Origin: Streptomyces sp. NBC_01231
GTDB lineage: Bacteria > Actinomycetota > Actinomycetes > Streptomycetales > Streptomycetaceae
Assembly (NCBI GenBank): GCA_035999765.1
Contig: CP108521.1
Span: 5,456,001 to 5,520,000 of the forward strand
Length of the DNA: 64,000 nucleotides
Direction of reading: 5' to 3'
Position 1 is the first letter of the stretch, and each line of letters begins with the position of its first letter. The notes beneath the pieces are model-generated. The model did no database searches. It saw only the letters and a program-made list of their open reading frames with translations, and had not been told where the DNA came from. The position numbers were made by a program, and so were the translations under genes. Below, one piece after another: positions 27,694-37,217 of this stretch.

Positions 27694-30093
27694 TTGAGTA
27701 CACCGATACGAATCCGCCTGCGGCGGCGTCTGGGCTCGTGCTTGGCGGTCGTCGCCTCGGCGGGGATGATGCTCGTCGGGCTTCCCGCGAGCCCGGCCGT
27801 GGCGGCGCCGGGCGACTACGCGAAGGTGACCAGCGGCGGCCGGTGCGACAAGATGCACCTCGGCAGAACGTTCCCCCGCACCCCGGCGAACTCCGGAGCG
27901 CCGACCGGACAGCACCACTGGACGAGGTCCGGCCCGGATGAAGAGTATTACTTCAACCTGGAGTTCAAGGGCTTCGAGAACGTTCCCGCCCCCACCCGCG
28001 CTGACCTGAACGGTGTCGGCAACACCGACGCGGACATCCGCAAGTGGGACAACGCTTACCGGGCGTCGAAGAGCCCCGAGGACATGAAGCGGGCCATCTG
28101 GGCTCGCTACGCCCGTTACATCCAGGGCAAGCCGTCCCCGAAGCCTTTCGCCAAGTGGGTGCCGCAGAACCTGATCGGCGCCCAGCACTCCCGGGCGAAG
28201 GGAGGCGTCTTCGAGCGGAAGACCGTCCAGGACTACCGTCTCATCGGCCCGGACTGGCTGTGTGAGGTGACCGTCGAGATCTTCGACAAGGACGGCAACA
28301 AGATCGCCTCCCGCCGGTATGACTCCTACAACCAGCGCACCGGTGACCTCGGTGAGTTCAAGGCCGACGGCAAGCGTAAGCCGGGCCAGTTCAAGAACGA
28401 CAAGATCATCCTGCGGCACAAGGACGCGAAGTACGACTTCACGAAGTCGCGGTTCACCATGTTCGCCGGGGAGAAGCCCAATGGGGCCACCACCCGCGAG
28501 TACACATCGGAGAACGCCAAGCTCCGGGGCGAGCGCGGCACCGGCAACAACCCGATCCGGATCGCTGAGCGTCGCGCCACGGCGAAGGGGGTGTGGCCGC
28601 AGACCAAGTACACGAAGTCCTACCCGGTGTTCAACCCCAGGCCGAACACCGGCACGCAGGGGCCGATCAACTCCATCGCCTACGAGTCGGGGAAGAACCC
28701 GGCGCAGGCGAAGCAGATCCAGCAGCAGCACAACCAGGCCAATACCCGCGGCGTCCTCGGCCGCGGCCCGGGTGGCGTCGACTTCTCCACCCTTGAGCTT
28801 CAGTACGTCGGCAACCCCGTCAAGGGCAAGGGACTCGACTACAGCATGAAGGCCGACTTCATGCCCGACGAGGACACCGAACCCGGCTGGGGCGGTCAGG
28901 CGAAGCTGGAACTCGCCTCCGACGCCCTGTTCACGTGGCTGGCGCTCACCCCGGACCGCATGTGGGTGAACCTGAACCCGGACCAGCCCGACACGATCAT
29001 GGACAAGAACTTCGGGGAGACCGACACCGGCCGCGTCCTCCTCGAAGCCGACATGGAGATGAAGCGGGACTTCTCCCGTGCCATGAACCCCGAAGTCTCG
29101 CCCGGCAAGGAGTTCATGAACGCCGCGCCGAAGGTCGACGGGGTTCCCTGCTGGGGATCCGGCCGCAACTGGATCGTGCCCGACCGGGCGAAGGTCCGCG
29201 AGCAGAACGGCGGCATCTACATCCTGGACGCGCCGCTGAAGGTCAACCATGCGGCGATGGACTTCGACACCCCCGTCCAGGGTGAGGACTGCTCCAAGAA
29301 GCTGACCAAGGAGGAGAAGGAGTACAGCCACCAGCTGATCGACCGCTACCTCGTCCCCCACGTCCAGAAGCAGATCAACACCGAGAAGAAGTACGCCGAC
29401 CTGCGCCGCGTCTACAAGTCCCGCGTCGCGGCCGAGTGGATCCGTATCCAGGACGCGAAGAAGGCAACCGACTTCCGGCCCGTCATCAACAGCAACAACC
29501 TGAAGCGGTGGCCGCTGCGCGGCGAGAACGCCGACTGGGACAAGCTGACCGTGTGGAAGGAGATGCGGAAGTCGTTCACCGAGGGCGACTTCACGTATGA
29601 GTGGCCTCTCACCGACGGCCGCATCTACACCCTCTTTGTCGGTGGGGTCGACTTCGCGAAGGCGCCGAAGCGGAACGTCTCCGGTGTGGAGTTCCAGCTC
29701 CAGCACCGCGAGCTGCCTCGTACGACGAAGGACTCCGTGCGCGCGGAGACCTCGGCCCGCGACAGCGATACCGCGTTCCTCGGCGGAAACGGGGCCGCCA
29801 ACACCAGCGACGGCAAGCCGGACCCCACGCCCACGCCGACGCCGACACCGACCGGTTCCGGGAAGCCGGACCCCACCCCGACACCGACGCCGACCGGCCC
29901 GGACCCGGATCCGACGCCGACCGGGACCGTTCCGGGTAAGCCCGACGGCAACACCCCGGACCCTGACGGCGACCTCGCCGACACCGGATCAGACACCCCC
30001 GTGGGTCTGATCTCCGCCCTCGCCGCGGCTGCGGTGGCGGCAGGTGCCGCACTCGTCTGGTGGCGCCGGCGCAGCGCTCGCGCCGGGAGCTGA
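27694..30093 (+). CDS. Large wall-anchored protein with LAxTG sorting signal, unknown function
   Basis: 799 aa from a TTG start at 27694, chosen because AAGGGA lies 7 nt upstream and the next residues form a signal peptide (IRIRLRRRLGSCLAVVASAGMMLVG...AVAAPGDYA). The mature region of about 650 residues is Lys/Asp-rich with few cysteines and no recognised domain. It is followed by a Pro/Thr repeat stalk (PDPTPTPTPT). The end is a sortase signal: LADTG, a hydrophobic helix, then WWRRRSARAGS. LAxTG matches Streptomyces class E sortases (chaplin type) rather than LPxTG. It should be covalently attached to the wall. It is followed by a strong terminator. Confidence 0.88.
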   Translation: MSTPIRIRLRRRLGSCLAVVASAGMMLVGLPASPAVAAPGDYAKVTSGGRCDKMHLGRTFPRTPANSGAPTGQHHWTRSGPDEEYYFNLEFKGFENVPAPTRADLNGVGNTDADIRKWDNAYRASKSPEDMKRAIWARYARYIQGKPSPKPFAKWVPQNLIGAQHSRAKGGVFERKTVQDYRLIGPDWLCEVTVEIFDKDGNKIASRRYDSYNQRTGDLGEFKADGKRKPGQFKNDKIILRHKDAKYDFTKSRFTMFAGEKPNGATTREYTSENAKLRGERGTGNNPIRIAERRATAKGVWPQTKYTKSYPVFNPRPNTGTQGPINSIAYESGKNPAQAKQIQQQHNQANTRGVLGRGPGGVDFSTLELQYVGNPVKGKGLDYSMKADFMPDEDTEPGWGGQAKLELASDALFTWLALTPDRMWVNLNPDQPDTIMDKNFGETDTGRVLLEADMEMKRDFSRAMNPEVSPGKEFMNAAPKVDGVPCWGSGRNWIVPDRAKVREQNGGIYILDAPLKVNHAAMDFDTPVQGEDCSKKLTKEEKEYSHQLIDRYLVPHVQKQINTEKKYADLRRVYKSRVAAEWIRIQDAKKATDFRPVINSNNLKRWPLRGENADWDKLTVWKEMRKSFTEGDFTYEWPLTDGRIYTLFVGGVDFAKAPKRNVSGVEFQLQHRELPRTTKDSVRAETSARDSDTAFLGGNGAANTSDGKPDPTPTPTPTPTGSGKPDPTPTPTPTGPDPDPTPTGTVPGKPDGNTPDPDGDLADTGSDTPVGLISALAAAAVAAGAALVWWRRRSARAGS

Positions 30094-30096
30094 CGC

Positions 30097-30146
30097 ACAC
30101 GACGGCGCCCCACCCCCAAGCGTGCGGGGGTGGGGCGCCGTCGTGT
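30097..30146. terminator. Bidirectional terminator, 21-bp perfect stem
   Basis: 30097-30117 pairs perfectly with 30126-30146 across an 8-nt loop, directly after the stop of the wall protein and before the end of the convergent Yip1-type gene. Confidence 0.92.
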
Positions 30147-30177
30147 TTGAGTCGCTCGGTGGGCGGCGGCGGAACGT

Positions 30178-31116
30178 CTAGAACGTCCCCAGCTTCACGA
30201 TCGACAGCAGGGCGATCAGCTGGATCGCCGACGCGCCCAGCGCCTTGGGCCACGGCAGGTCGTGGGAGCGGCGGACCATCAGGGTGAGCAGGGCGCCGGC
30301 CGCGATCCAGGTGGCCCAGCCCAGGATCTGCACGAAGGGCGCGTCGCCGCCGAGGAACATCGCGAAGACCAGGCGGGGGGCGTCCGTGAGGGACATGATC
30401 AGCATCGAAAGGCCGACCGTCGGCTGCCAGGCGCCGTCGCCGCCGAGCTGGCGGGCCAGGGTGTGGGTGACCACGCCCAGGACGAAGGCCGAGAGGACCA
30501 TCGCCACGGAGGTGACCAGGACGATGGGAACGGCGTTCGCGAGTGTCGCGCTTATCGCGTCCTTGCGGGCGCCGTCGAAGCCGAAGACCGCGAGCAGGCC
30601 GTAGAGGAAGGTCACGATGAGGGCGGGGCCCCACATCGTGTAGTCGCGCATCTGGAGGAAGGTCTGGTCGGGGGACAGGAAAATCCCCCTCAGCAGTTCC
30701 TTCCAGTGCAGACGCGGCCCGATCGGTCCGGCCGGAGCCGAGCCCGCGCGGTAGGTCCCGCCCTGGTTGTAGGGGTCGTCGTTCACCGAGAACGCCTGAG
30801 TGTTCCCAGGGTTGTTGGCGGCGTACGGGTCCGGTCCGGGCTGCGGCGGGTAGGTGCCGCCGTCGCCGAAGTACTCCGGTTCGTCATAGCCACCGGCCTG
30901 GGTGCCGCCGCCCCCGTACTGCTGCTGCCCGGGGTGGGGCTGCGGCGCCGGAGGGTAGCCGTACGACGGACGCCCCTGGGGCGAGCCGTACGTCTGACCC
31001 TGGGGCGCCTGCTGCCCCTGCCCGCGGGGCGACTGCTGCTGCCCGTACGGAGGTTGTTGCGGTCGCGCTTGAGGAGCGCCGTTGTTCCGGCCGCGTCCGA
31101 TCCTGAATCCAGCCAC
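30178..31116 (-). CDS. Yip1-domain membrane protein with Gln/Pro/Gly-rich N-terminus
   Basis: 312 aa from GTG at 31116 (VAGFRIGRGRNN). The first 130 residues are low-complexity Pro/Gln/Gly/Tyr sequence, probably disordered and cytoplasmic. The remainder is a Yip1-type domain with about five membrane helices, beginning LHWKELLRGIFLSPDQTFLQMRDYTMWGPALI. In-frame codons extend the reading frame to 31197, but the chosen start gives the more family-like N-terminus. Function in actinobacteria unknown. Convergent with the wall-anchored protein. Confidence 0.8.
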   Translation of the reverse strand: MAGFRIGRGRNNGAPQARPQQPPYGQQQSPRGQGQQAPQGQTYGSPQGRPSYGYPPAPQPHPGQQQYGGGGTQAGGYDEPEYFGDGGTYPPQPGPDPYAANNPGNTQAFSVNDDPYNQGGTYRAGSAPAGPIGPRLHWKELLRGIFLSPDQTFLQMRDYTMWGPALIVTFLYGLLAVFGFDGARKDAISATLANAVPIVLVTSVAMVLSAFVLGVVTHTLARQLGGDGAWQPTVGLSMLIMSLTDAPRLVFAMFLGGDAPFVQILGWATWIAAGALLTLMVRRSHDLPWPKALGASAIQLIALLSIVKLGTF

Positions 31117-31300
31117 GTCTTCGAACGTACCTGTTCTCGGAGAGTGAGGTGCCGGGCCCGGCGTTTCGGGCCCGGCTTTGCGGCCGAGCTGTGACATCCC
31201 CTAGGGGGAGATTCACGTGTCGCTCAGGGATCGCTCAGGGGTTCGTCAGGGGGGTTCGTCAGGTGCGGACCGGCGTTCCTCAGGTGCGGCCCGGCGTCCG

Positions 31301-32761
31301 TCAGGAGTGGCCCAGCGCCGATCCGTAGCCGGGGCTGCCCGCCGTGGACACGCCCGTCATCGAGGGGCCGAAGCTGGTCGCGCCGCTGGTGGTGGGGCCG
31401 GTCGGCGTGGAGCGCAGGGCCCAGACCGCGCCGTCACCGACGTTCTCGCCCGGTGCGGCGACGGAGAGGTCGGCTCGGCGGTCGCCGGTGTGGTCCAGCA
31501 GGCTGGTCCGGCCGCCGAAGCGGTCGGACTCCTCGGCGGCGCCGGGGACACCCGCCGTGCTCTGGGTGTACGACGTGGCGCCCTCGGTGGTCAGGCCGGA
31601 GGCCGAGCCGTACAGGACGGTGACCGAGCCGGAGGTGGCCACCGTGCCGATGGACTCGCCGGAGGCACCGATCGCCAGGTCGGCGTACCTGTCGCCGTTG
31701 ATGTCGCCGAGGGAGACAGCGGAGCCGAAGGCGTCGCCGGTCTCCGCGGCGCCGGGCACGCCCGGCGTGTCCTGGGTGATGACGAGCGGGGCGCGGTGGG
31801 AGTCGTGGCCGCCCGGGCCGCCGTACCAGATGGTGACGCTGCCGCCTGTCGCACCCGCCGGGTCGGCGGACGTCTCGCGGTGGTTGCCGACGGCGACGTC
31901 CGTGTAGCCGTCGTGGTCGATGTCGCCGACGGCGGAGACGTAACCGGCGGGCAGGTCCACCAGCCAGTCGTTGAAGTTGCCGATGCTGCCGTCCACCAGG
32001 GCCGTGACGGCCTCGTCGGTGCCGTCGAGGCGGCCGTGCACGATCAGCTGCGGGAACCCCCTCCTCATGACGTCTCCGGAGGAGAGGTACTCGATGCCGT
32101 ACGACGTCGAGAACGGACGGGAGCCGCCGGACAGGGACCCACCGTTGCCGCCGCCGAAGGAGCCGGTCTTGCGGAACGGGCCGGACACGAAGTTGAGCTC
32201 GAACATGCCGGTCGAGCCGGTCGCGACCTCGGGCAGTCCGTCGCCGGTGAAGTCGCCCGCGGCCACGGCCTTGCCGTAGCCGTCGTTCTCGCGGCGGTTG
32301 TCGTTGCGCAGCTCACGGCCGCCGGACAGACCGGCCTTCGAGCCCCAGACGATGGCCACCATGCCGTCGTTGGTGTCGGCGCCGACGTCCTCGCCGGGGG
32401 TGCCGACCAGCAGGTCGGCATAGCCGTCGCGGTTCAGGTCGGCGGAGGCGAGCGCGGAGCCGAAGGCGTCGTCGGTCTCGGCGGTGCCGGGGATGCCCGC
32501 CGTGTTCTGGTTGATCAGCTGGTACGTGGAGCTCTTGAGGCCGGTCGAGCTGCCGTAGACGACGGAGACGGCGCCGGCCTTCGCCTTGCCGCCGACGGTG
32601 GCGCCGGGGGCACCGACCGCGAGGTCGGCCCGGCCGTCGCCGTTGAAGTCGAACGGGGCGGCGGGCGCCGCCGCCTGTGCGGCGGGGACGGACAGCGCGA
32701 GCGGGGTGAGGGAGGCCGCGAGCAGGACGGCGAGTCGGCGATACGTCACGCGGTACGTCAC
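31301..32761 (-). CDS. Secreted FG-GAP/VCBS repeat protein (copy B)
   Basis: 486-aa exported protein with signal peptide (LAVLLAASLTPLALSVPAAQA) and about six or seven FG-GAP repeats predicted to form a beta-propeller. Repeats carry calcium-binding loops such as DFNGDGRADLAVG, DLNRDGYADLLVG, DINGDRYADLAIG and are interrupted by GSVTVLYGSASGL-type strands. The GTG start overlaps the stop of the upstream paralogue by 4 bp; a GTG four codons later is an alternative. Probably an extracellular binding or adhesion protein; ligand unknown. Confidence 0.88.
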   Translation of the reverse strand: MTYRVTYRRLAVLLAASLTPLALSVPAAQAAAPAAPFDFNGDGRADLAVGAPGATVGGKAKAGAVSVVYGSSTGLKSSTYQLINQNTAGIPGTAETDDAFGSALASADLNRDGYADLLVGTPGEDVGADTNDGMVAIVWGSKAGLSGGRELRNDNRRENDGYGKAVAAGDFTGDGLPEVATGSTGMFELNFVSGPFRKTGSFGGGNGGSLSGGSRPFSTSYGIEYLSSGDVMRRGFPQLIVHGRLDGTDEAVTALVDGSIGNFNDWLVDLPAGYVSAVGDIDHDGYTDVAVGNHRETSADPAGATGGSVTIWYGGPGGHDSHRAPLVITQDTPGVPGAAETGDAFGSAVSLGDINGDRYADLAIGASGESIGTVATSGSVTVLYGSASGLTTEGATSYTQSTAGVPGAAEESDRFGGRTSLLDHTGDRRADLSVAAPGENVGDGAVWALRSTPTGPTTSGATSFGPSMTGVSTAGSPGYGSALGHS

Positions 32762-34194
32762 TGGGAGATCACCCAGCCGAAGTCCGCGCCGCCCTTGAGG
32801 GAGACGCCACGGGCGGTGAAGGACGTGGCGCCGGTGGTGGTGAGGCCGGAGGCGGCGCCGCGCAGGACGGTGATCGCGCCGTAGCCGTTCTCGCCGGAGC
32901 CGGTGACCAGGTCGGCCTTGCCGTTCCTGTCGAGGTCGACCAGGCGGACCGACATGCCGAAGGCGTCGCCGGTCTCGCTGCCGCCGGGCACGCCCGCGGT
33001 GTTCTGCGTGTACGACTTCGCGCCCGAGCCCTTCAGCCCGGTGGCCGAGCCGAACAGGATCGTGACGGAACCCGAGTCCTTGGCCGTGCCGTTGTCCTCG
33101 CCCGAGGCGCCTACCGCGACGTCGGCGAACTTGTCGCCGTTGACGTCGCCGACGCTCACCGCCGAGCCGAAGCGGTCCTCCACCTCTCCCGCGCCGGGCA
33201 CACCGGCCGTGTCCTGGTGGATGACGGTCGGCTTCTGCGCCGGGTCGGGGCCGTTCGGGCCGCCGTACCAGACGCTGATCTGGCCGCCCTTGTGGCCGCC
33301 GGGCTTGTCGCCGCGCGGGTCCTCGTAGTCACCGAGGACGAGGTCGCCGTAGCCGTCGCCGTTGATGTCGCCGACCGAGCCCAGGGAGCCGTCGGCCTTC
33401 GGCAGCATGGTCTGGGCGTAGTCCGACTCGGGGTGGGTCTCCCAGCCCGCGGGGTCGTAGCCGAGGTAGCCGATGACGCCGCCGTGGTCGCTGCTGACGC
33501 TGTACGGGTAGATGCGCTCTGCCGCCTTGTCGCCGTTGAGGTCGCCGGCGATCACGTCGTACGTCGAGCCGACCTCGTAGACGGAGGTCTGGCTCGTGGG
33601 GGCGCCCGTGCGGGCGAAGGGGCCCCGGTACAGGCCGGTGTAGCTCTGGCCGGTGACGGTGACGTCCGTCTTGCCGTCGCCGTCGAAGTCACCGGTCGCG
33701 AGGCCGGAGCCGTAGCCGCCCCACTCGGCGAGCTGGGACGACGGCGCGGGCAGGGAGGAGCCGCCGGAGAGGCCGGACTTGCCGCCCCAGATGACGGTGG
33801 CCGAGCCGACGCCGTCCCGGTCGCCGATGCTCTCGTACTGGGAGCCGACGACCAGGTCGGCGTAGCCGTCGGCGTTCAGGTCGCCGGCGGCGATGCTGCT
33901 GCCGAAACGGTCGCCGTACTCGGCCGTGCCCGGGACGCCGGTGGAGTTCTGGGTGATCACGGTCTTCCTGGCGGCGGAGACCCCGGACGACGAGCCGTAC
34001 AGCACGACGACGGCACCCGCGCCCTGAACCGAGCCGACGTCGGCGCTCATGGCGCCGATGGCGACGTCCCGGTAGCCGTCACCGTTGAAGTCCCCGGCGA
34101 GACCGGAGGGTGCGGCGGTGGCCGTGGTGACGGGGAGGGCGGTGAGCAGGCCGGTGGCGAGTGTGGTGGCGAGGAGGAGCGTGCGCTTGCGCAA
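32758..34194 (-). CDS. Secreted FG-GAP/VCBS repeat protein (copy A)
   Basis: 478-aa paralogue of the next gene, likewise with a signal peptide (RTLLLATTLATGLLTALPVTTATA) and seven-bladed-propeller-type FG-GAP repeats with Asp-rich calcium loops (DFNGDGYRDVAIG, DLNADGYADLVVG, DVNGDKFADVAVG). The start is TTG at 34194 with GGAG about 8 nt upstream. The two genes share repeat order and form a two-gene operon derived from tandem duplication. Confidence 0.88.
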   Translation of the reverse strand: MRKRTLLLATTLATGLLTALPVTTATAAPSGLAGDFNGDGYRDVAIGAMSADVGSVQGAGAVVVLYGSSSGVSAARKTVITQNSTGVPGTAEYGDRFGSSIAAGDLNADGYADLVVGSQYESIGDRDGVGSATVIWGGKSGLSGGSSLPAPSSQLAEWGGYGSGLATGDFDGDGKTDVTVTGQSYTGLYRGPFARTGAPTSQTSVYEVGSTYDVIAGDLNGDKAAERIYPYSVSSDHGGVIGYLGYDPAGWETHPESDYAQTMLPKADGSLGSVGDINGDGYGDLVLGDYEDPRGDKPGGHKGGQISVWYGGPNGPDPAQKPTVIHQDTAGVPGAGEVEDRFGSAVSVGDVNGDKFADVAVGASGEDNGTAKDSGSVTILFGSATGLKGSGAKSYTQNTAGVPGGSETGDAFGMSVRLVDLDRNGKADLVTGSGENGYGAITVLRGAASGLTTTGATSFTARGVSLKGGADFGWVISQ

Positions 34195-34630
34195 GGCGGG
34201 GTCTCCGGAAGGGGGGTGAAGGCGGGCCCGTGACGGCGGGCCCGGCCGGTGCTGAATGCTGCATGGGTGTACGGGTCGGTCGGCGAGACCGGTCGACCGG
34301 GACAGGTTCTAGGTCAGTGGGCGAAGTGCGTGGAGAGCGGACCGCACGTCAACGCGGCGGCGGTGGCCGTCGCGAAGGTCAGCCTGGAATGCGTGTGCAT
34401 GCGGGGTCTCCTGCGGCATGCGGGGGATGCCTGGTGGGCATCCGCAGTCGATGGTGAGCGTCCGCCGGCCGTGTTCGGTTGCGGGAGTCGGCCAGAATGT
34501 CACGGGGCGGTCGGCGATCAGGAGACCTTCGCTGGTGCGTAAGGGTTGTATGTGAGTTCGGTACATCATTGAGGTGCCATCAGCGCAGCTCGGTCAGCTC
34601 ACGACGAAGACGCCCCGCGCCACAACGAGA
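34195..34630. other. Upstream region of the FG-GAP operon
   Basis: About 430 bp with no convincing gene on either strand. It contains the promoter of the minus-strand FG-GAP pair and ends in a duplicated terminator arm (20-bp direct repeat, 34606-34625 and 34629-34648). Confidence 0.5.
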
Positions 34631-34663
34631 AGACGCCCCGCGCCACAAAGGCACGGGGCGTCT
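34631..34663 (-). terminator. Terminator of the Fe-S reductase gene
   Basis: AGACGCCCCG (34631-34640) pairs with CGGGGCGTCT (34654-34663), 15 bp past the stop codon at 34678. The left arm and neighbouring sequence also occur 23 bp further out (34606-34625), giving two alternative partners for the single right arm. Confidence 0.8.
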
Positions 34664-34677
34664 GACGACCGCAGGGG

Positions 34678-36975
34678 TTACTTCACCGGCTGCGGTTCCG
34701 GCTCGTTCTCCGACTCGGAGGTGCCCGCCGGGGGCTCGTCCGAGTCGGAGACAGGGGTCTTGACGGACTGCAGGAGCAGCTGGGCGACGTCGACGACCTG
34801 GATGGACTCCTTGGCCTTGCCGTCGTTCTTCTTGCCGTTCACGGAGTCCGTGAGCATGACGAGGCAGAACGGGCAGGCGGTGGAGACGATGTCTGGGTTC
34901 AGCGACAGCGCCTCGTCAACACGCTCGTTGTTGATGCGCTTGCCGATCCGCTCCTCCATCCACATCCGCGCGCCACCGGCGCCACAGCAGAAGCCGCGCT
35001 CCTTGTGGCGGTGCATCTCCTCGTTGCGCAGGCCCGGGACGCCCGCGATGATCTCGCGCGGCGGCGTGTAGATCTTGTTGTGGCGGCCCAGGTAGCAGGG
35101 GTCGTGGTACGTGATGATGCCCTCGACCGGGGTGACCGGGATCAGCTTGCCCTCGTCCACCAGGTGCTGGAGCAGCTGAGTGTGGTGGATGACCTCGTAG
35201 TCGCCGCCGAGCTGCGGGTACTCGTTGCCGATCGTGTTGAGGCAGTGCGGGCAGGTGGCGACGATCTTCTTCGCGGACTTCGGCTTCCTCGACTCCGCGG
35301 TGACGTTGCCCTCGTCGTCCATCTCCTCGCCGAACGCCATGTTCAGCGCGGCGACGTTCTCCATGCCGAGCTCCTGGAAGAGGGGCTCGTTGCCCAGCCT
35401 CCGCGCCGAGTCACCCGTGCACTTCTCGTCGCCGCCCATGATCGCGAACTTGACGCCCGCCATGTGGAGGAGCTCCGCGAAGGCCTTGGTGGTCTTCTTG
35501 GCGCGGTCCTCCAGGGCACCGGCACAGCCGACCCAGTACAGGTACTCGACCTCGGACAGGTCCTCGATGTCCTTGCCGACGACCGGCACCTCGAAGTCGA
35601 CTTCCTTGAGCCACTCCAGGCGCTGCTTCTTGGCGAGGCCCCAGGGGTTGCCCTTCTTCTCCAGGTTCTTGAGCATGGTGCCCGCCTCGGACGGGAACGC
35701 ACTCTCGATCATCACCTGGTAGCGGCGCATGTCGACGATGTGGTCGACGTGCTCGATGTCGACCGGGCACTGCTCGACGCAGGCGCCGCAGGTGGTGCAG
35801 GACCACAGGACGTCGGGGTCGATGACGCCGTTCTCCTCGGCGGTGCCGATGAGGGGCCGCTCGGCCTCCGCGAGCGCGGCGGCGGGCACGTCCTTGAGCT
35901 GCTCCTCGGACGCCTTCTCCTCGCCCTCCATGGTCTTGCCGCCACCCGCGAGCAGGTAGGGCGCCTTGGCGTGCGCGTGGTCCCGCAGGGACATGATCAG
36001 CAGCTTGGGGGAGAGCGGCTTGCCGGTGTTCCAGGCGGGGCACTGCGACTGGCAGCGCCCGCACTCGGTGCAGGTGGAGAAGTCGAGCAGGCCCTTCCAG
36101 GAGTACTGCTCGACCTGGGAGACGCCGAAGACGTCGTCGTCGCCCGGGTCGGTGAAGTCGATCGGCTCGCCGCCGGAGGTCATCGGCTGGAGCGCGCCGA
36201 GGGCGGTCCCGCCCTTCGCCTCGCGCTTGAACCAGATGTTCGGGAAGGCGAGGAAGCGGTGCCAGGCCACGCCCATGTTGGTGTTGAGCGAGACCGTGAT
36301 CATCCAGATCATGGTCGTGCCCAGCTTGATCATCGCGGCGAGATAGACCAGGTTCTGCAGGGCGGCCACGCTCAGGCCCTTGAAGGCCAGGATCAGCGGG
36401 TACGAGGCGAAGTACGCGGCCTCGTAGTGGTCCACGTGGTGCAGCGCGCCCTCGAGGCCGCGGAGCACGTAGATGGCGAGGCCGATGGTGAGGATGACGT
36501 ACTCGACGAAGTACGCCTGGCCCATCTTCGAACCGGCGAACCGCGACTTGCGGCCGGGCCGCGAGGGCAGGTTCAGCAGGCGGATGACCATCAGCGTGGC
36601 GATGCCGAGCGTCGTCATCGCGGCGATGAACTCGATGTAGAGCTCGTACGGCAGGAAGCCGCCGATCACCGGGAGCGTCCAGTCGGCCTCGAAGAGCTGG
36701 CCGTAGGCGGTGATGATGGTCGGCGGCAGTGTCAGGAAGCCGATGGCCACGAACCAGTGGGCGAAGCCCACGATGCCCCAGCGGTTCATCCGCGTGTGGC
36801 CGAGGAACTCCCGCACCAGCGTCACACTGCGCGAGTAGGGGTCGTCGGTCCGGCTGCCGGCGGGCACGGGCTGGCCCAGTTTGAAGTACCGGACGAACTG
36901 GCCGATGGCGCGTGCGAGCAGCGCAACGCCGACCACGGTCAGCACCAGCGACACGATGATCGCGGCGAGTTGCAT
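34678..36975 (-). CDS. Membrane-bound heterodisulfide-reductase-like Fe-S oxidoreductase
   Basis: 765 aa; ATG at 36975 with GAGGAG upstream. The N-terminal half has about six membrane helices resembling the cytochrome-b-like NarI/DsrM subunit (conserved His in GFAHWFVAIGF and HHVDHYE). A ferredoxin-like domain with two CxxCxxCxxxCP clusters follows (CTECGRCQSQCP, CTTCGACVEQCP). Two CCG domains (VGCAGALEDR...CPHCLNTIG and CYLGRHN...CCGAGG...CPFC) close the protein, as in HdrD/DsrK. It matches the mycobacterial iron-sulfur reductase Rv0338c in plan. It probably passes electrons between quinone and a thiol/disulfide or unknown acceptor. It is monocistronic. Confidence 0.9.
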   Translation of the reverse strand: MQLAAIIVSLVLTVVGVALLARAIGQFVRYFKLGQPVPAGSRTDDPYSRSVTLVREFLGHTRMNRWGIVGFAHWFVAIGFLTLPPTIITAYGQLFEADWTLPVIGGFLPYELYIEFIAAMTTLGIATLMVIRLLNLPSRPGRKSRFAGSKMGQAYFVEYVILTIGLAIYVLRGLEGALHHVDHYEAAYFASYPLILAFKGLSVAALQNLVYLAAMIKLGTTMIWMITVSLNTNMGVAWHRFLAFPNIWFKREAKGGTALGALQPMTSGGEPIDFTDPGDDDVFGVSQVEQYSWKGLLDFSTCTECGRCQSQCPAWNTGKPLSPKLLIMSLRDHAHAKAPYLLAGGGKTMEGEEKASEEQLKDVPAAALAEAERPLIGTAEENGVIDPDVLWSCTTCGACVEQCPVDIEHVDHIVDMRRYQVMIESAFPSEAGTMLKNLEKKGNPWGLAKKQRLEWLKEVDFEVPVVGKDIEDLSEVEYLYWVGCAGALEDRAKKTTKAFAELLHMAGVKFAIMGGDEKCTGDSARRLGNEPLFQELGMENVAALNMAFGEEMDDEGNVTAESRKPKSAKKIVATCPHCLNTIGNEYPQLGGDYEVIHHTQLLQHLVDEGKLIPVTPVEGIITYHDPCYLGRHNKIYTPPREIIAGVPGLRNEEMHRHKERGFCCGAGGARMWMEERIGKRINNERVDEALSLNPDIVSTACPFCLVMLTDSVNGKKNDGKAKESIQVVDVAQLLLQSVKTPVSDSDEPPAGTSESENEPEPQPVK

Positions 36976-37217
36976 TTGGGGGCTCCTCGGGCCTGCGAGG
37001 GGATTTTTCGAGGGATCTTCACGACGGGTGGTCCGAGGGAGTCCCTCGACATTACTAAGCGGTAACTTACCCAGTCGGTTTGAGACTACCCCTATCTTCC
37101 GTCGCACTGTAGTCAGCCACTCGGTGATCTGCGTCGCTGAGGGTTGCCTTAAAGAACCAGGGCGATCCGATCGTGTTATTCATACCAAATTGGTACATTC
37201 ACCCCTAACTTAGATCC
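36976..37217. promoter_or_regulatory. Divergent promoter region with two candidate operators
   Basis: AT-richer region between the Fe-S reductase and the MraY-like gene. TTAC-N6-GTAA lies at 37052-37065 in the reductase leader, and TACCAA-A-TTGGTA lies about 30 bp before the GTG at 37218. Both are short inverted repeats of the kind bound by dimeric repressors; the regulators are unknown. Confidence 0.45.

Noticed and set aside
36976..37217. Rex-type redox operator upstream of the Fe-S reductase
   Set aside because: The expected TTGTGAA-type half-sites are not present; the inverted repeats seen have other sequences.
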